From positions 1 through 48,417 of the forward strand of contig CALJOJ010000026.1 of NCBI GenBank assembly GCA_937981665.1: 48,417 nucleotides of DNA, given 5' to 3'. The DNA comes from an uncultured Rubritalea sp. (GTDB lineage: Bacteria; Verrucomicrobiota; Verrucomicrobiia; Verrucomicrobiales; Akkermansiaceae). Each line of letters begins with the position of its first letter. Within the stretch, counting starts at the first letter, position 1. A program made the position numbers and the translations under genes. Shown in pieces: positions 27,764 through 36,393 of the stretch. Under the pieces are notes generated by a model. That model worked only from the letters and a program-made list of their open reading frames with translations, searched no databases and was not told the origin of the DNA.

Positions 27764-29314
27764 CTAACGATTATTTTTTACTTTCTCAACAGCTTGATAC
27801 AGCTTCTCGCCAGCTTTAGAAGTGAGCTGACCTACTTGTCCTTCTATATCAGCATCTAACTCTATTCTGTAAACTGTAGTCTCGCTTTTTAAAGCTCCGA
27901 AAAGAGCGGCGTTCTCTTGGAACACCGTTGGTAAAAAGCCCATTTTAATCTCACCAGAAAATGTCTCACCCCTCTCTTTCTCCTCTTCTTCTGAAACAGG
28001 GATATCATCACTCTCTGATAACTGGAAAGCACCGTCCATCAGAATAAGGCCACCAGCTCCGGCTCTAACCTCATTAAGATTAAATTTAGTCTCTCCTGCT
28101 AGTGGTTCATGTTTAATGGTAATATCTCCCTCATAGGCTCGGAGATTTGAATACCCCCTTATCAGGTCAATCGTCTGAACGACATCGAGTAATTCAAACT
28201 CACGACCTTTGATTACCAATACGCTATCAGCAACTTCAGGCGAATCACTTTCGTTCTCAGATAAGGTGATACTTGTTTCATAAGTAATCCCTTCCGCGGA
28301 ATTTAGTGTACCTCGATAGCTCCCCTTGCCATTTATTTTTCCACTTATATATCGTTCATATTCTGTACCAATAAAGTCGCTAATATTGATTTTACTGAAT
28401 TCATAGAGACCTTCTACTTCAGGTGTAGCAAGAACGTTAATCTCACCACTGAAGGCAAGTACACCTTCCCCCACTTTGACGTATGCCTGGTTAAATTCTA
28501 TCTTCCCTGAGGCATTACAGATGACTTTCATTTGTAAAATATTCACGCCCTGAAGCCACGCGTAGGATAATGTGCCTCCCGTTATGCCTATTTCCCAAGA
28601 TTCCTCTTTTCTCAAGATCTCAAAGTCCGCATTCTTAATCTCACCTGCTGTCTTTGCGCTATTCCCCCATCGGATAGTGCCATCAACTACGTTAATGAAG
28701 CTTAGTTTTAAAGAATCATATTTTTTGAAAATACTCGCATAAGCCTCCTGAGCTTCGGCATCGGTATTCGCCCCAGTCTTCAGCTTTATATCCATGCTAT
28801 TGATTTTTACATTCCTGGCATTCCACACGTTAAAGTAACTATCGCTAATATTAAGTGGGGATACATTCACCCCACTAAGGCTAGCAGAATGATGAACCTC
28901 GACATCATTTTTACTACCATCCGCATTCACTTCATACTCAGTAGTTTTCCAGTCTTTAAAAAATGATTTCTCTGTCTCACCGAGCTTTAGGTTAGAGATG
29001 AGCATATCACTAGAAAGGACACCTCCATTGACTCTGGAGATAGAAGAAATTTCGACATTACTAGCATTCATCCCCTTAGATATCTGCTGAGTTACATCAT
29101 CTTTAAATCCATCTGTCTCAATCTTGTTCTTGAGCAAGAACCAGACAGCTATAAGAGCAATCAGTGCTAAAATCACTAATCGAATCAATATTGCGATCAA
29201 CTTGGCCATGAGAGAACCTTTACCGCTGCCATGTAATAACAGGAAAAATAAACCCTGCTTAGAGACCCAACGCTCTAGCTTGTGATCAAAGGATGATATT
29301 GTATCTTGACTCAT
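27764..29314 (-). CDS. AsmA-like membrane-anchored protein, function unknown
   Basis: 516 residues: a short cytoplasmic N-terminus (1-34), one strong transmembrane helix (about 36-62, LIAILIRLVILALIALIAVW) and a long beta-rich periplasmic region. Repeated patterns such as VSPLNISDSYFNVWNARNVK and GEGVLAFSGEINVLATPEVE resemble the AsmA/DUF748 type of envelope proteins that shape outer-membrane lipid traffic. The family call is from general pattern only. It follows the YlbF-family gene, separated by a palindromic terminator. Confidence 0.5.
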   Translation of the reverse strand: MSQDTISSFDHKLERWVSKQGLFFLLLHGSGKGSLMAKLIAILIRLVILALIALIAVWFLLKNKIETDGFKDDVTQQISKGMNASNVEISSISRVNGGVLSSDMLISNLKLGETEKSFFKDWKTTEYEVNADGSKNDVEVHHSASLSGVNVSPLNISDSYFNVWNARNVKINSMDIKLKTGANTDAEAQEAYASIFKKYDSLKLSFINVVDGTIRWGNSAKTAGEIKNADFEILRKEESWEIGITGGTLSYAWLQGVNILQMKVICNASGKIEFNQAYVKVGEGVLAFSGEINVLATPEVEGLYEFSKINISDFIGTEYERYISGKINGKGSYRGTLNSAEGITYETSITLSENESDSPEVADSVLVIKGREFELLDVVQTIDLIRGYSNLRAYEGDITIKHEPLAGETKFNLNEVRAGAGGLILMDGAFQLSESDDIPVSEEEEKERGETFSGEIKMGFLPTVFQENAALFGALKSETTVYRIELDADIEGQVGQLTSKAGEKLYQAVEKVKNNR

Positions 29315-29359
29315 AATGACTTTATATTCTGTTTCAAACTTTCGCTTGTAAATAAAATA

Positions 29360-29379
29360 CGGGCTACCTAGGTAGCCCG
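29360..29379 (-). terminator. Palindromic terminator between the YlbF-family and AsmA-like genes
   Basis: CGGGCTACCTAGGTAGCCCG is a perfect 20-bp palindrome (8-bp stem with CTAG-type loop). On the minus strand TATTTTATTT follows. Confidence 0.65.
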
Positions 29380-29439
29380 CAATAATTGTTTCTTTAAAAT
29401 CTTTTTTATCAGTGAACCACTGACATTAATTTAGCAGCC

Positions 29440-29883
29440 TCAGCCACCACCGCCGCCGGCACTAGCCGCTTCGCCACCGCCACAGCATCCACCACCATCT
29501 TCAGCAGCTGCGAAGTCTTCAGCTGTAGGCGTTCTGCCTAGCTCAAGAGTCATCCCCACCATCTTACCGATCATATTCTGAATAGTCTGAAGATCTTTTT
29601 GAGCTCCCATGAAGTCAGTCACAGTAGTATTTTTTAGAAGTTCCTCACGAGCTTGTTCGAACTCAGAAATTTCTGATTCGCCAAGTTCTACACCTGAACG
29701 CTGTTTCTGATTTAGCGCCTCGCCTTGATCATGGACTGACTGGTACTGAAGTCTAGCCTCGTCGTTGCTGAGGAATGCCTCTACTTGAGATTGTAATTTA
29801 ACGAATGATTCTTGCTCAACAATAGTAGCGCAAAGCTCCTTTGTTTTTTCAGAAATCGCAGTGTCTTCTATGATCGTGCTCAT
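29440..29883 (-). CDS. YlbF/YmcA family protein with Cys-Gly-rich tail
   Basis: 147 residues. The helical core (ATIVEQESFVKLQSQVEAFL, then YQSVHDQGEALNQKQRSG) matches the YlbF/YmcA family, whose Bacillus members form a complex with YaaT that carries Fe-S clusters and influences RNase Y and development. The C-terminus is GGGCCGGGEAASAGGGGG, with a Cys pair in a Gly tail that could bind metal. A strong Shine-Dalgarno AAGGAGAT lies 13 nt before the ATG, unusual in this window. No YaaT or RNase Y is nearby. Confidence 0.75.
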   Translation of the reverse strand: MSTIIEDTAISEKTKELCATIVEQESFVKLQSQVEAFLSNDEARLQYQSVHDQGEALNQKQRSGVELGESEISEFEQAREELLKNTTVTDFMGAQKDLQTIQNMIGKMVGMTLELGRTPTAEDFAAAEDGGGCCGGGEAASAGGGGG

Positions 29884-29987
29884 GAGCGCTTTCTACATCT
29901 CCTTACAGTAGAATGCAAACAGAATCACAATAAATACATGCTTATTCACCTAGAAGAACAATAGCCGATGCACCTCCAAGCGCAGGA

Positions 29988-31052
29988 CTATACCATTCTT
30001 CTAGACTGCACCGCAGCAGAAAGCTCAGCAAGTAACGCTTCTGTAGCATCCCAGCCAATACACTGATCAGTAACTGACTGACCGTAAGTCATCTGATCTA
30101 GATCACTATTGAGCTTCTGCGCACCTTCTACAAGGTGAGACTCTATCATTACCGCAGCTACAGCCTTAGATCCATTCGCGATCTGACCGCAGAGGTCAGA
30201 TACTACGCCTGCCTGATTTCTAAAGTCTTTCTTAGAGTTTCCATGTGAGCAGTCCACCATCATTTGCTCAGGTAAGCCTTTAGCTGTGAGTTGCCCAGCT
30301 ACGTCATTCACTGATGCGGCATCGTAGTTTGGACCCTGTGATGATCCGCGCATAATGATGTGGCAGGAGTCATTACCTGAGGTCGTCACGATGGCAGAAA
30401 CACCCTCTTTAGATACTGAGAGGAAATGGTGTGATCCCTGTGCTGCCTGGATTGCATCAAGTGCTATCTGGATGCTACCACCTGTTCCGTTTTTAAATCC
30501 TACTGGCATAGAAAGACCAGATGCTAACTCACGGTGGATCTGTGACTCAGTAGTACGCGCTCCGATAGCTCCATAAGAGATAAGATCTGCTACATACTGC
30601 GGTGAGATGGTATCCAGAAATTCTGTCGCCGCTGGGACACCGACTTCATTTAGCTTAAGAAGTAGTTCACGAGCAATGCGCAGACCACGATTAATGTCAA
30701 AAGAGTTATCAAGATGTGGATCATTAATAAGTCCCTTCCAGCCAACAGTAGTACGTGGCTTCTCGAAATATACGCGCATTACGATGAGCAGATCATCCTT
30801 ATACTTTTCGATAAGCACCTTAAGCTTCTCAGCATATTCTACCGCCGCCTTAGTGTCATGGATAGAGCAAGGACCGACTACTACAAGCACACGATCGTCC
30901 TCGCCTGTCATGATCTTCTCAGACCCGCTACGCGCTACAGAAACAACTCCTGCTGCCTTCTCAGAAATAGGAAGATAATAGGATAGAACAGCAGGTGAAA
31001 TAAGCGGATCTAGCTTGCTTATTCTTAAGTCGTCAGTCTGTGAATGATTCAT
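29988..31052 (-). CDS. aroG: 3-deoxy-7-phosphoheptulonate (DAHP) synthase, class I
   Basis: 354 residues from the ATG at 31052. The frame can also begin at a GTG five codons upstream, but GGAG about 9 nt before this ATG favours it. The enzyme condenses phosphoenolpyruvate and erythrose 4-phosphate, the first step of the shikimate pathway. Motifs: VVGPCSIHD, MRVYFEKPRTTVGWKGLIND, FLDTISPQY, GARTTESQ, GFKNGTGG and MVDCSHGNS. Length and motifs match E. coli AroF/G/H; the feedback specificity (Phe, Tyr or Trp) is not readable, so the symbol is by family. Confidence 0.93.
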   Translation of the reverse strand: MNHSQTDDLRISKLDPLISPAVLSYYLPISEKAAGVVSVARSGSEKIMTGEDDRVLVVVGPCSIHDTKAAVEYAEKLKVLIEKYKDDLLIVMRVYFEKPRTTVGWKGLINDPHLDNSFDINRGLRIARELLLKLNEVGVPAATEFLDTISPQYVADLISYGAIGARTTESQIHRELASGLSMPVGFKNGTGGSIQIALDAIQAAQGSHHFLSVSKEGVSAIVTTSGNDSCHIIMRGSSQGPNYDAASVNDVAGQLTAKGLPEQMMVDCSHGNSKKDFRNQAGVVSDLCGQIANGSKAVAAVMIESHLVEGAQKLNSDLDQMTYGQSVTDQCIGWDATEALLAELSAAVQSRRMV

Positions 31053-31141
31053 ACAACCAATCTCCACTTCTCAAGCATTCATGCAAGCTATTTATCCGTT
31101 AGTTTGCTGGAAGATAGCCTCCAGTATTAGGTCTCACTACA

Positions 31142-31169
31142 TTGACAAGCACTCTGCTTCTTGTAAAAC
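31142..31169 (+). promoter_or_regulatory. Candidate promoter of the lipoate ligase-like gene, near-leaderless
   Basis: Consensus TTGACA (31142-31147), 16-nt spacer, TAAAAC (31164-31169), with the ATG 9 nt further on. No Shine-Dalgarno. Confidence 0.5.
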
Positions 31170-31178
31170 CATACCAGC

Positions 31179-31874
31179 ATGGATTCGCCTACTCTAAAGA
31201 ACTGCCACATCTGGCATGATACCACTCCCCGCTCTGGGGCTATCAATATGGCGATTGACCAGCTGTTGTTAGAGAGCGTCACGGACACTACTCTACTAAG
31301 ATTTTATGACTGGAGTCAGCCTTCGGTAAGCTTTGGATACTTCGAGCGCTTAGCTTCAGCGATGACATCATTTCCTGATGAAGAGCTCGAGTACATCCGC
31401 CGCTGGACAGGTGGAGGTATCGTAGATCACCGGCCAGACATCACATACTCACTCGTCATTCCTCGGAGTCATTCTTGGGCAAATTTACGCGGAGCAGAAA
31501 GCTACCGCATCATCCATCAAGCAGTCGCAAATGCCCTCATAGCCACTGGCACTCCCTGTCAGTTGACTTCTGAAAGCCACCAACTATCGGCTAAAGATAA
31601 GTCCAACTGCTTCACGAATCCTGTAGAGTATGACATCACTTGCCCTCTAGGAAATAAGCTCGCTGGCGCTGGCCAGAAACGTAGCAAACTAGGACTCCTC
31701 CATCAAGGATCAGTCATAGGCGTCAAAGACAGCTCCGCCTGGAAGGAGCAACTCATCAGAATGTTAGCCACCTCACATCAGAGATGGTCGCCAAAAGTGA
31801 AATTTTATAAAGCTGCAGAAGAACTAGCCTATTCACGCTACGCCTCCACCGAATGGACAGCGAAGCGCCCATAG
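31179..31874 (+). CDS. Lipoate-protein ligase A/octanoyltransferase family protein
   Basis: 231 residues of the BPL_LplA_LipB fold. Motifs: RRWTGGGIVDH (about 70, lipoyl-binding loop), CFTNPVEYDI (about 147) and KLAGAGQKRSKLGLLHQGSV (about 165), where the conserved Lys of the K-(I/L)-x-G motif is present. The protein is shorter than LplA (338) and lacks its C-terminal domain, so it could be a LipM/LipL-type octanoyl transferase or a lipoate ligase catalytic half. It is convergent with DUF2017, 5 bp apart. Confidence 0.75.
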   Translation: MDSPTLKNCHIWHDTTPRSGAINMAIDQLLLESVTDTTLLRFYDWSQPSVSFGYFERLASAMTSFPDEELEYIRRWTGGGIVDHRPDITYSLVIPRSHSWANLRGAESYRIIHQAVANALIATGTPCQLTSESHQLSAKDKSNCFTNPVEYDITCPLGNKLAGAGQKRSKLGLLHQGSVIGVKDSSAWKEQLIRMLATSHQRWSPKVKFYKAAEELAYSRYASTEWTAKRP

Positions 31875-31878
31875 CAGA

Positions 31879-32355
31879 TTACCCTAACACGTAGTCTAAC
31901 AAGATCGACTGAAACGCAGTATAAAAGTCACTTCTCATCAGGGCTAAGCGTATTTTATCACTAAGCTCATCAAGATCATCGAGTTCTGCAGATCTATCTA
32001 GCTCACTCATCGTATAGACCTGCTCTAGAGTCATTCTAGCCTGATTGATAGCTCCGTACCACGTGATGCAGTCTCCCTTTTCTATAATGACTGCCCCAGC
32101 TTGATCTTCATCTCGCTGAGCAGATGATATAGAACGTGAGACGTGAGTGACCTGGTCCGAAAATTGGCTACGTATATCTGGTGCCACGAATTCCTCCCAG
32201 TCTTGGTCACTTGCCATTTTCTCCGCTAAGCGATCATAGAGAGGCTTCCCTGGCACACCTGCTGCATCGACACAGATCATGTCTAGCATCAGCCAGTCTT
32301 CTGCGCAGTCAGCGTCTATACGGATACCTCCTTGGAGTGTGGGTGCTACTCTCAT
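31879..32355 (-). CDS. DUF2017 family protein, partner gene of clpS
   Basis: 158 residues, acidic and helical. The C-terminal half (MTLEQVYTMSELDRSAELDD, then KIRLALMRSDFYTAFQSILL) fits the DUF2017 family, usually found right after clpS in actinobacteria. It starts within clpS (4-bp overlap at 32352-32355), implying translational coupling. No biochemical function is established. Confidence 0.65.
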   Translation of the reverse strand: MRVAPTLQGGIRIDADCAEDWLMLDMICVDAAGVPGKPLYDRLAEKMASDQDWEEFVAPDIRSQFSDQVTHVSRSISSAQRDEDQAGAVIIEKGDCITWYGAINQARMTLEQVYTMSELDRSAELDDLDELSDKIRLALMRSDFYTAFQSILLDYVLG

Positions 32356-32621
32356 ACGTCTTGTTCTAGTGATGCTTTGAGCTGATAGGTATGCAGCTGC
32401 TGAACGTAGAACTCAGCCTTCTCCTTCTCCCCTGACCACACAAGCGAGCGACCATTATCGTGCACCTGTTGCATCAGAGCTGTAGCTCGTTCATCAGAGT
32501 AGCCAAAGACTTTTTTAAGTACCATAGTCACGTATTGCATCAGATTCACAGGATCATCATAGACGATCACAGTCCAAGGTAAAGCAGGCTTCACCTTTAC
32601 CTTCGTCTCATTCTCGATCAT
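32352..32621 (-). CDS. clpS: ATP-dependent Clp protease adaptor ClpS
   Basis: About 89 residues if read from MIENETKV, where AAGG lies nine nt upstream; an in-frame ATG at 32654 would add 11 residues. ClpS delivers N-degron substrates to ClpA(C)P. Seen are WTVIVYDDPVNLMQYVTMVL (DDPVN substrate pocket), FGYSDERATALMQQVHDNGR and the end FYVQQLHTYQLKASLEQDV. It overlaps DUF2017 by 4 bp downstream. Confidence 0.9.
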   Translation of the reverse strand: MIENETKVKVKPALPWTVIVYDDPVNLMQYVTMVLKKVFGYSDERATALMQQVHDNGRSLVWSGEKEKAEFYVQQLHTYQLKASLEQDV

Positions 32622-32722
32622 CGTGCCTGACCTTATTGTTTTCATTTGCATCACTAGTACTATGCCTGTTAAAAACTAAATATTCAATTTTAAACTCTAC
32701 ATCAATCCACGATCACATCTAG

Positions 32723-33490
32723 CTACCGCATTTTCATATTAGCAATATAAGCCTCAGCTGCGCGCTTAGTATCTCCAGCCACATCAGCTCGCACAGTAGC
32801 GAATGGAGGAACGAACCATGGATAAGCTCCTACCACATCAGTGATCACTGCTATTTCGCCATCACAATTTCCCTCCCCGCAGCCAATCCCGATCATAGGT
32901 ATATCTATGGCATCCGTAATCTTAGCTGCAGATGCTCCGACCACACTCTCGAGAACAATAGCAAAACAACCAGCCTCTTGCAGAGCGACGCAACCTTCGA
33001 TAATAGCATCCACCTCACCTTCAGATTTTCCTTTCTTCTTATAGCCTCCCTCAGTGAGCACACGCTGCGGAAGCATCCCCATATGGCCAAATACTGGAAT
33101 CCCTGCATCAATGATAGCCTTCACCTTCTCTATCTGCATCAGACCGCCTTCTAGCTTTACCGCATCTGCTCCAGCCTCTACGAGTCGCTGCGCATTTGCT
33201 AATGCATCAGCCGGCGTATCATATGAATGAATTGGTAGATCACCCACAACCAAGGCATTTTTCACTCCTCGAGCGACAGCAGCAGTATGATGCAGCATAT
33301 GCTCCATCGTTACATGCGTAGTATCAGGAAACCCTAACACCACCATACCAAGAGAATCTCCTACTAAGATCAGATCCACACCAGCCTCATCTAACAGCTT
33401 ACCCGTAGCGAAATCATAACCCGTGAGACAACTCACAGGTTTACTCCCCTTCATTGACTTGATCCGACTCGCTTTTTCGTTAGGTTTCAT
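32723..33490 (-). CDS. panB: 3-methyl-2-oxobutanoate hydroxymethyltransferase
   Basis: 255 residues from the ATG at 33490 (an upstream in-frame GTG adds four residues). First committed step of pantothenate/CoA synthesis, using methylene-tetrahydrofolate. Motifs: CLTGYDFATGKLLDEAGVDL, VGDSLGMVVLGF (metal-binding Asp), TVTHVTMEHM-like THVTMEHMLHHTAAVARG, VKLEGG, GHMGMLPQ and GIGCGEGNCDGE (metal Asp/Glu). The folK gene lies 38 bp upstream, so folate and pantothenate genes share a transcript. Confidence 0.95.
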   Translation of the reverse strand: MKPNEKASRIKSMKGSKPVSCLTGYDFATGKLLDEAGVDLILVGDSLGMVVLGFPDTTHVTMEHMLHHTAAVARGVKNALVVGDLPIHSYDTPADALANAQRLVEAGADAVKLEGGLMQIEKVKAIIDAGIPVFGHMGMLPQRVLTEGGYKKKGKSEGEVDAIIEGCVALQEAGCFAIVLESVVGASAAKITDAIDIPMIGIGCGEGNCDGEIAVITDVVGAYPWFVPPFATVRADVAGDTKRAAEAYIANMKMR

Positions 33491-33528
33491 AGTTTGATAC
33501 ACGTTGCTATTAGGGTATTAGAAAAATA

Positions 33529-34038
33529 TTACCACAGACTCTGTACAAGACTCAGCTCAAGCTCATCGCTATCCAGATGCTCCAGGTGCTCAGCCACAGT
33601 CACCTCGTCACCAGGCAGAATTAAATTCGGACGGATGTCACTTAGCGGATGAAGGACAAATAACCGCTCAGTAAGTCTTGGATGCGGGATAGATAAAATA
33701 TCTTCATTCAGCACCACGTTGCCAAAATACAGAATATCCACATCGATCACCCTTGGTGCATTCCTCTCATAAGTAGCCTCTCTACCGAGATGAAATTCTA
33801 CCCCCTGGGTCTTCCCTAACAGCTCGTACGGCTCACCAATATAGTCGATCTCAATCACCGTATTATAAAAATCTGGCGAGTCAGAAGCACAGGCCACTGG
33901 CTCAGACTGATAGATAGGCGCTTGTAAATAATGCGACTCCGGATCCACCAGACCACGTAGTAGATCACGAGCCTTGCGGAGATTCGAAAGCCGATTCCCT
34001 AAATTTGTCCCCAGTGCTATACCTACTCTAGTGCCCAC
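33529..34038 (-). CDS. folK: 2-amino-4-hydroxy-6-hydroxymethyldihydropteridine pyrophosphokinase
   Basis: 169 residues from GTG. Pyrophosphate transfer from ATP to the pterin in folate synthesis. Motifs: GIALGTNLGNRLSNLRKA near the N-terminus, the pair YNTVIEIDY and ERNAPRVIDVDILYFG (pterin/ATP and Mg-binding Asp pair), and IPHPRLTERLFVLHPLSDI. The length is typical. Confidence 0.93.
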   Translation of the reverse strand: MGTRVGIALGTNLGNRLSNLRKARDLLRGLVDPESHYLQAPIYQSEPVACASDSPDFYNTVIEIDYIGEPYELLGKTQGVEFHLGREATYERNAPRVIDVDILYFGNVVLNEDILSIPHPRLTERLFVLHPLSDIRPNLILPGDEVTVAEHLEHLDSDELELSLVQSLW

Positions 34039-34088
34039 GTCTGACTATATATCTATTCGTTATTATATCAAATAATCACTTTATTTGA

Positions 34089-34829
34089 TTAACCCTTCAG
34101 ACCGAGAACATCCTGCATATCGTAGAGGCCGGCTGGCTTATCCTTCAGCCACACTGCTGCCTGCACAGCCCCACCAGCAAATGTCATTCTGCTGCTCGCC
34201 TTATGGGTAAGCTCCACGCGCTCGCCATCTGCGGCAAACATCACAGTGTGATCGCCCACCACATCACCACCTCTTAGTGTATGCATCCCTATCTCCTTCT
34301 TCGGACGTGCGCCAATGTTCCCCACTCTACCGTGAGTCACATCATCTTCATAAGACGTATTCGTCTCTTCATTGAGAATTTCTAACAACGTACGTGCCGT
34401 CCCCGATGGCGCATCTATCTTATGATGATGATGCATCTCAGTCACCTCGATGTCGAAGCGCTCATTACCCAGAATAGCGGCGGCCTTGCGCGTCAGCCAG
34501 AAGAGAGTATTCACTCCCACACTAAAGTTAGATGCGAAGACTATTGGAAGAGTCTCAGCAGCTTTATGAATAAGCGCCTTCTCCTCATCCGTGTGACCAG
34601 TCGTACCTATTACTAATGGTGTATTACTCACCATAGCAGCTTCTAACACTTCTTTCGTAAATGAATGCACAGTGAAATCAATCGCCGCATCAGACTTAGC
34701 AAATGCTGCAGTCAGGTCTTCGCCAGTATCATGTGTACTGCCGAGCTCTGTCTCAGGATTAAGCCCAGTTGCCTCGATCAATGTCTGCCCCATACGCCCA
34801 GATTGACCCGTAATCAAAAGTTTCATCAT
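34089..34829 (-). CDS. dapB: 4-hydroxy-tetrahydrodipicolinate reductase
   Basis: 246 residues. Lysine/diaminopimelate pathway. Motifs: LLITGQSGRMGQTL (NAD(P) loop), DFTVHSF, GTTGHTDEE, ASNFSVGVN and EMHHHHKIDAPSGTA (catalytic His/Lys). AAAGGGG just before the two tandem ATGs favours the second (starting MKLLITG, 34826). It is the first gene of the run dapB-folK-panB-clpS-DUF2017. Confidence 0.95.
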   Translation of the reverse strand: MMKLLITGQSGRMGQTLIEATGLNPETELGSTHDTGEDLTAAFAKSDAAIDFTVHSFTKEVLEAAMVSNTPLVIGTTGHTDEEKALIHKAAETLPIVFASNFSVGVNTLFWLTRKAAAILGNERFDIEVTEMHHHHKIDAPSGTARTLLEILNEETNTSYEDDVTHGRVGNIGARPKKEIGMHTLRGGDVVGDHTVMFAADGERVELTHKASSRMTFAGGAVQAAVWLKDKPAGLYDMQDVLGLKG

Positions 34830-34921
34830 GCCCCTTTAAATAAATGAATTCACCCGATAGTAAACTACATAGTTCTATATTTTTAAGGAATAATAACACC
34901 TAGATATTGCTCATAATAAAT

Positions 34922-35470
34922 ATGCAACCAACACTCCTATTCAGCGCACTCAACATCATCGCCCTAATATCTGCACTCACTCTCCTCAACGCTAACTCCC
35001 AAACAACCAACAATAAAGACGCCACAGCAACCAGCGAAAAAGCCCCAAAAACACAAACTTCCAGACTCGCAATATGCCAATATTGCTTCTGGACCGGTGA
35101 ACTAAAAATAGGAGCTATCGATGGAGTAACAGAGACCGAAGCCGGCTTCATGGACGGACGCGAAGTCACCCTCGTCAAGTACAACTCTGAAGTAACAACC
35201 ATGGAGGAAATCCTCAAGCAAGCCAAGGCAGATGGTGTAGCTACAGGCATCTATATCGATGAACCTAACAAACTGCCAGGTTCCAAAAAATTCACAGCCT
35301 ACCGTGCAGCACCAAAGAGCGATCAAAAAAAGCAAATCCAAGGCACCATCTTCGCCCACCTAGCGCTCACTAACGAGCAAGCCACTAAGGTAAATGCCTA
35401 CGCTAGATCTAATCCCAAAAAAGCTCTAAGCTACCTCACCCCAGAACAAGCCAAACAACTCAAGCGTTAG
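34922..35470 (+). CDS. Secreted MsrA-like protein
   Basis: 182 residues from the ATG at 34922 (an upstream in-frame TTG adds five). A signal peptide or membrane anchor covers 1-24, followed by a Thr/Lys/Ala-rich linker to about 45. The domain that follows begins AICQYCFWTGELKIGAIDGV, TETEAGFMDGREVTLVKYNS and MEEILKQAK, which parallels peptide methionine sulfoxide reductase A (GCFWG-x-E, V-x-GV-x-T-x-x-GY-x-GG, V-x-YDP). The reactive Cys is kept, but the Gly before it is replaced by Tyr and the Tyr/Asp residues of real MsrA are altered. The C-terminal 70 residues are unrelated and helical. Enzyme activity is therefore uncertain. It is divergent from dapB. Confidence 0.6.
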   Translation: MQPTLLFSALNIIALISALTLLNANSQTTNNKDATATSEKAPKTQTSRLAICQYCFWTGELKIGAIDGVTETEAGFMDGREVTLVKYNSEVTTMEEILKQAKADGVATGIYIDEPNKLPGSKKFTAYRAAPKSDQKKQIQGTIFAHLALTNEQATKVNAYARSNPKKALSYLTPEQAKQLKR

Positions 35471-35528
35471 AAATCTGAAAGATTTAACTGACAGCAACTA
35501 CTAGGACAGTCCGTCAGGAATTTACACT

Positions 35529-35879
35529 TCATTTTTCAAGATCACTAGCCGCAGCATAAACCCAAGCCGAAACTCCAGACTTAAAACGCACCTCTATCCT
35601 GCTGTAATCCTTAATCTCATATTTATCCGCCTGCTCTAACTCCTCCTCAGTGACTTGATAAATCGTACCCTCAACTTCGTCAGAAATCTTACCTGTAGAC
35701 TGTAATATAGGATGAATATCTGTCCCACTCTTACGGATCACCTCAGCGTCCTGTATCTTCAGATCAGCCACCACATAACCGCAGAGCACATCATCTTCAC
35801 CTTCTAACAGCCGGCCAAAAAGTTCCTTTTGCACCTGCTCGTACTGCAGCGTCCCATAAGAAAATAGTTTATACATCAT
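35529..35879 (-). CDS. Gamma-glutamylcyclotransferase (AIG2-like) family protein
   Basis: 116 residues. MYKLFSYGTLQYEQVQKELF holds the YGTL substrate-binding turn of the family; EGTIYQVTEEELEQADKYE supplies the catalytic Glu region, and a terminal AWVYAA strand completes the fold. Substrate not known (gamma-glutamyl amines or peptides are usual). It overlaps the upstream gene by 11 bp. Confidence 0.8.
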   Translation of the reverse strand: MMYKLFSYGTLQYEQVQKELFGRLLEGEDDVLCGYVVADLKIQDAEVIRKSGTDIHPILQSTGKISDEVEGTIYQVTEEELEQADKYEIKDYSRIEVRFKSGVSAWVYAAASDLEK

Positions 35880-36375
35880 CGACGTCTGATTGGATTACCT
35901 TTTCCTCATTTAGCTTATAGAACTCAAGCGCATAATCACGTTCTGCAAATTCATACTCTACAGAGTTAGCCCATGCTGTAGTGCTAAAAACACGCGGCCA
36001 AATAAACTCAACGATAATGATCGGTATAATCGCTACAAGCGCTATGCCTCCAACTGCTAATTTCTTACTCAAACTAGACCACTCACCAAAATAAGGTGAT
36101 ACAAAAAAGACCACTACCAATGCTATTATAATCAAAATAATCTCCCGTGACCACCTCTGCAAAAGAAAGCCTTTCTTACATTTACGACATATAGGAACTT
36201 TCACACGTGAGCACCCAAAGAGCATAATCAATGGAATAAAAAAAGCTAACAAGGGATTAGACGAATTTTGTATAATCTTGATCTCAGAATCTGGCTTCGA
36301 GTGACAAGAAATACACTTATCTGGAAATTCCGGCCTAACCTCTTTCGGTAAAGTAATCTCAGTCGCTAACGGCAT
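35869..36375 (-). CDS. Hypothetical membrane protein with split zinc ribbon
   Basis: 168 residues. CISCHSKP (22-29) and CRKCKKGF (about 63-70) together form a possible four-Cys zinc ribbon interrupted by a short hydrophobic stretch. Two transmembrane helices follow (about 80-96 and 106-124). The C-terminus is acidic. It lies 18 bp after the phosphohexomutase gene and overlaps the cyclotransferase gene; probably one operon. Function not known. Confidence 0.6.
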   Translation of the reverse strand: MPLATEITLPKEVRPEFPDKCISCHSKPDSEIKIIQNSSNPLLAFFIPLIMLFGCSRVKVPICRKCKKGFLLQRWSREIILIIIALVVVFFVSPYFGEWSSLSKKLAVGGIALVAIIPIIIVEFIWPRVFSTTAWANSVEYEFAERDYALEFYKLNEEKVIQSDVDDV

Positions 36376-36393
36376 AACCTAATAATAATTCAG

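Noticed and set aside
30607..30978. 123-codon plus-strand frame antisense to the DAHP synthase gene
   Set aside because: Shadow of a highly conserved enzyme; no independent support.
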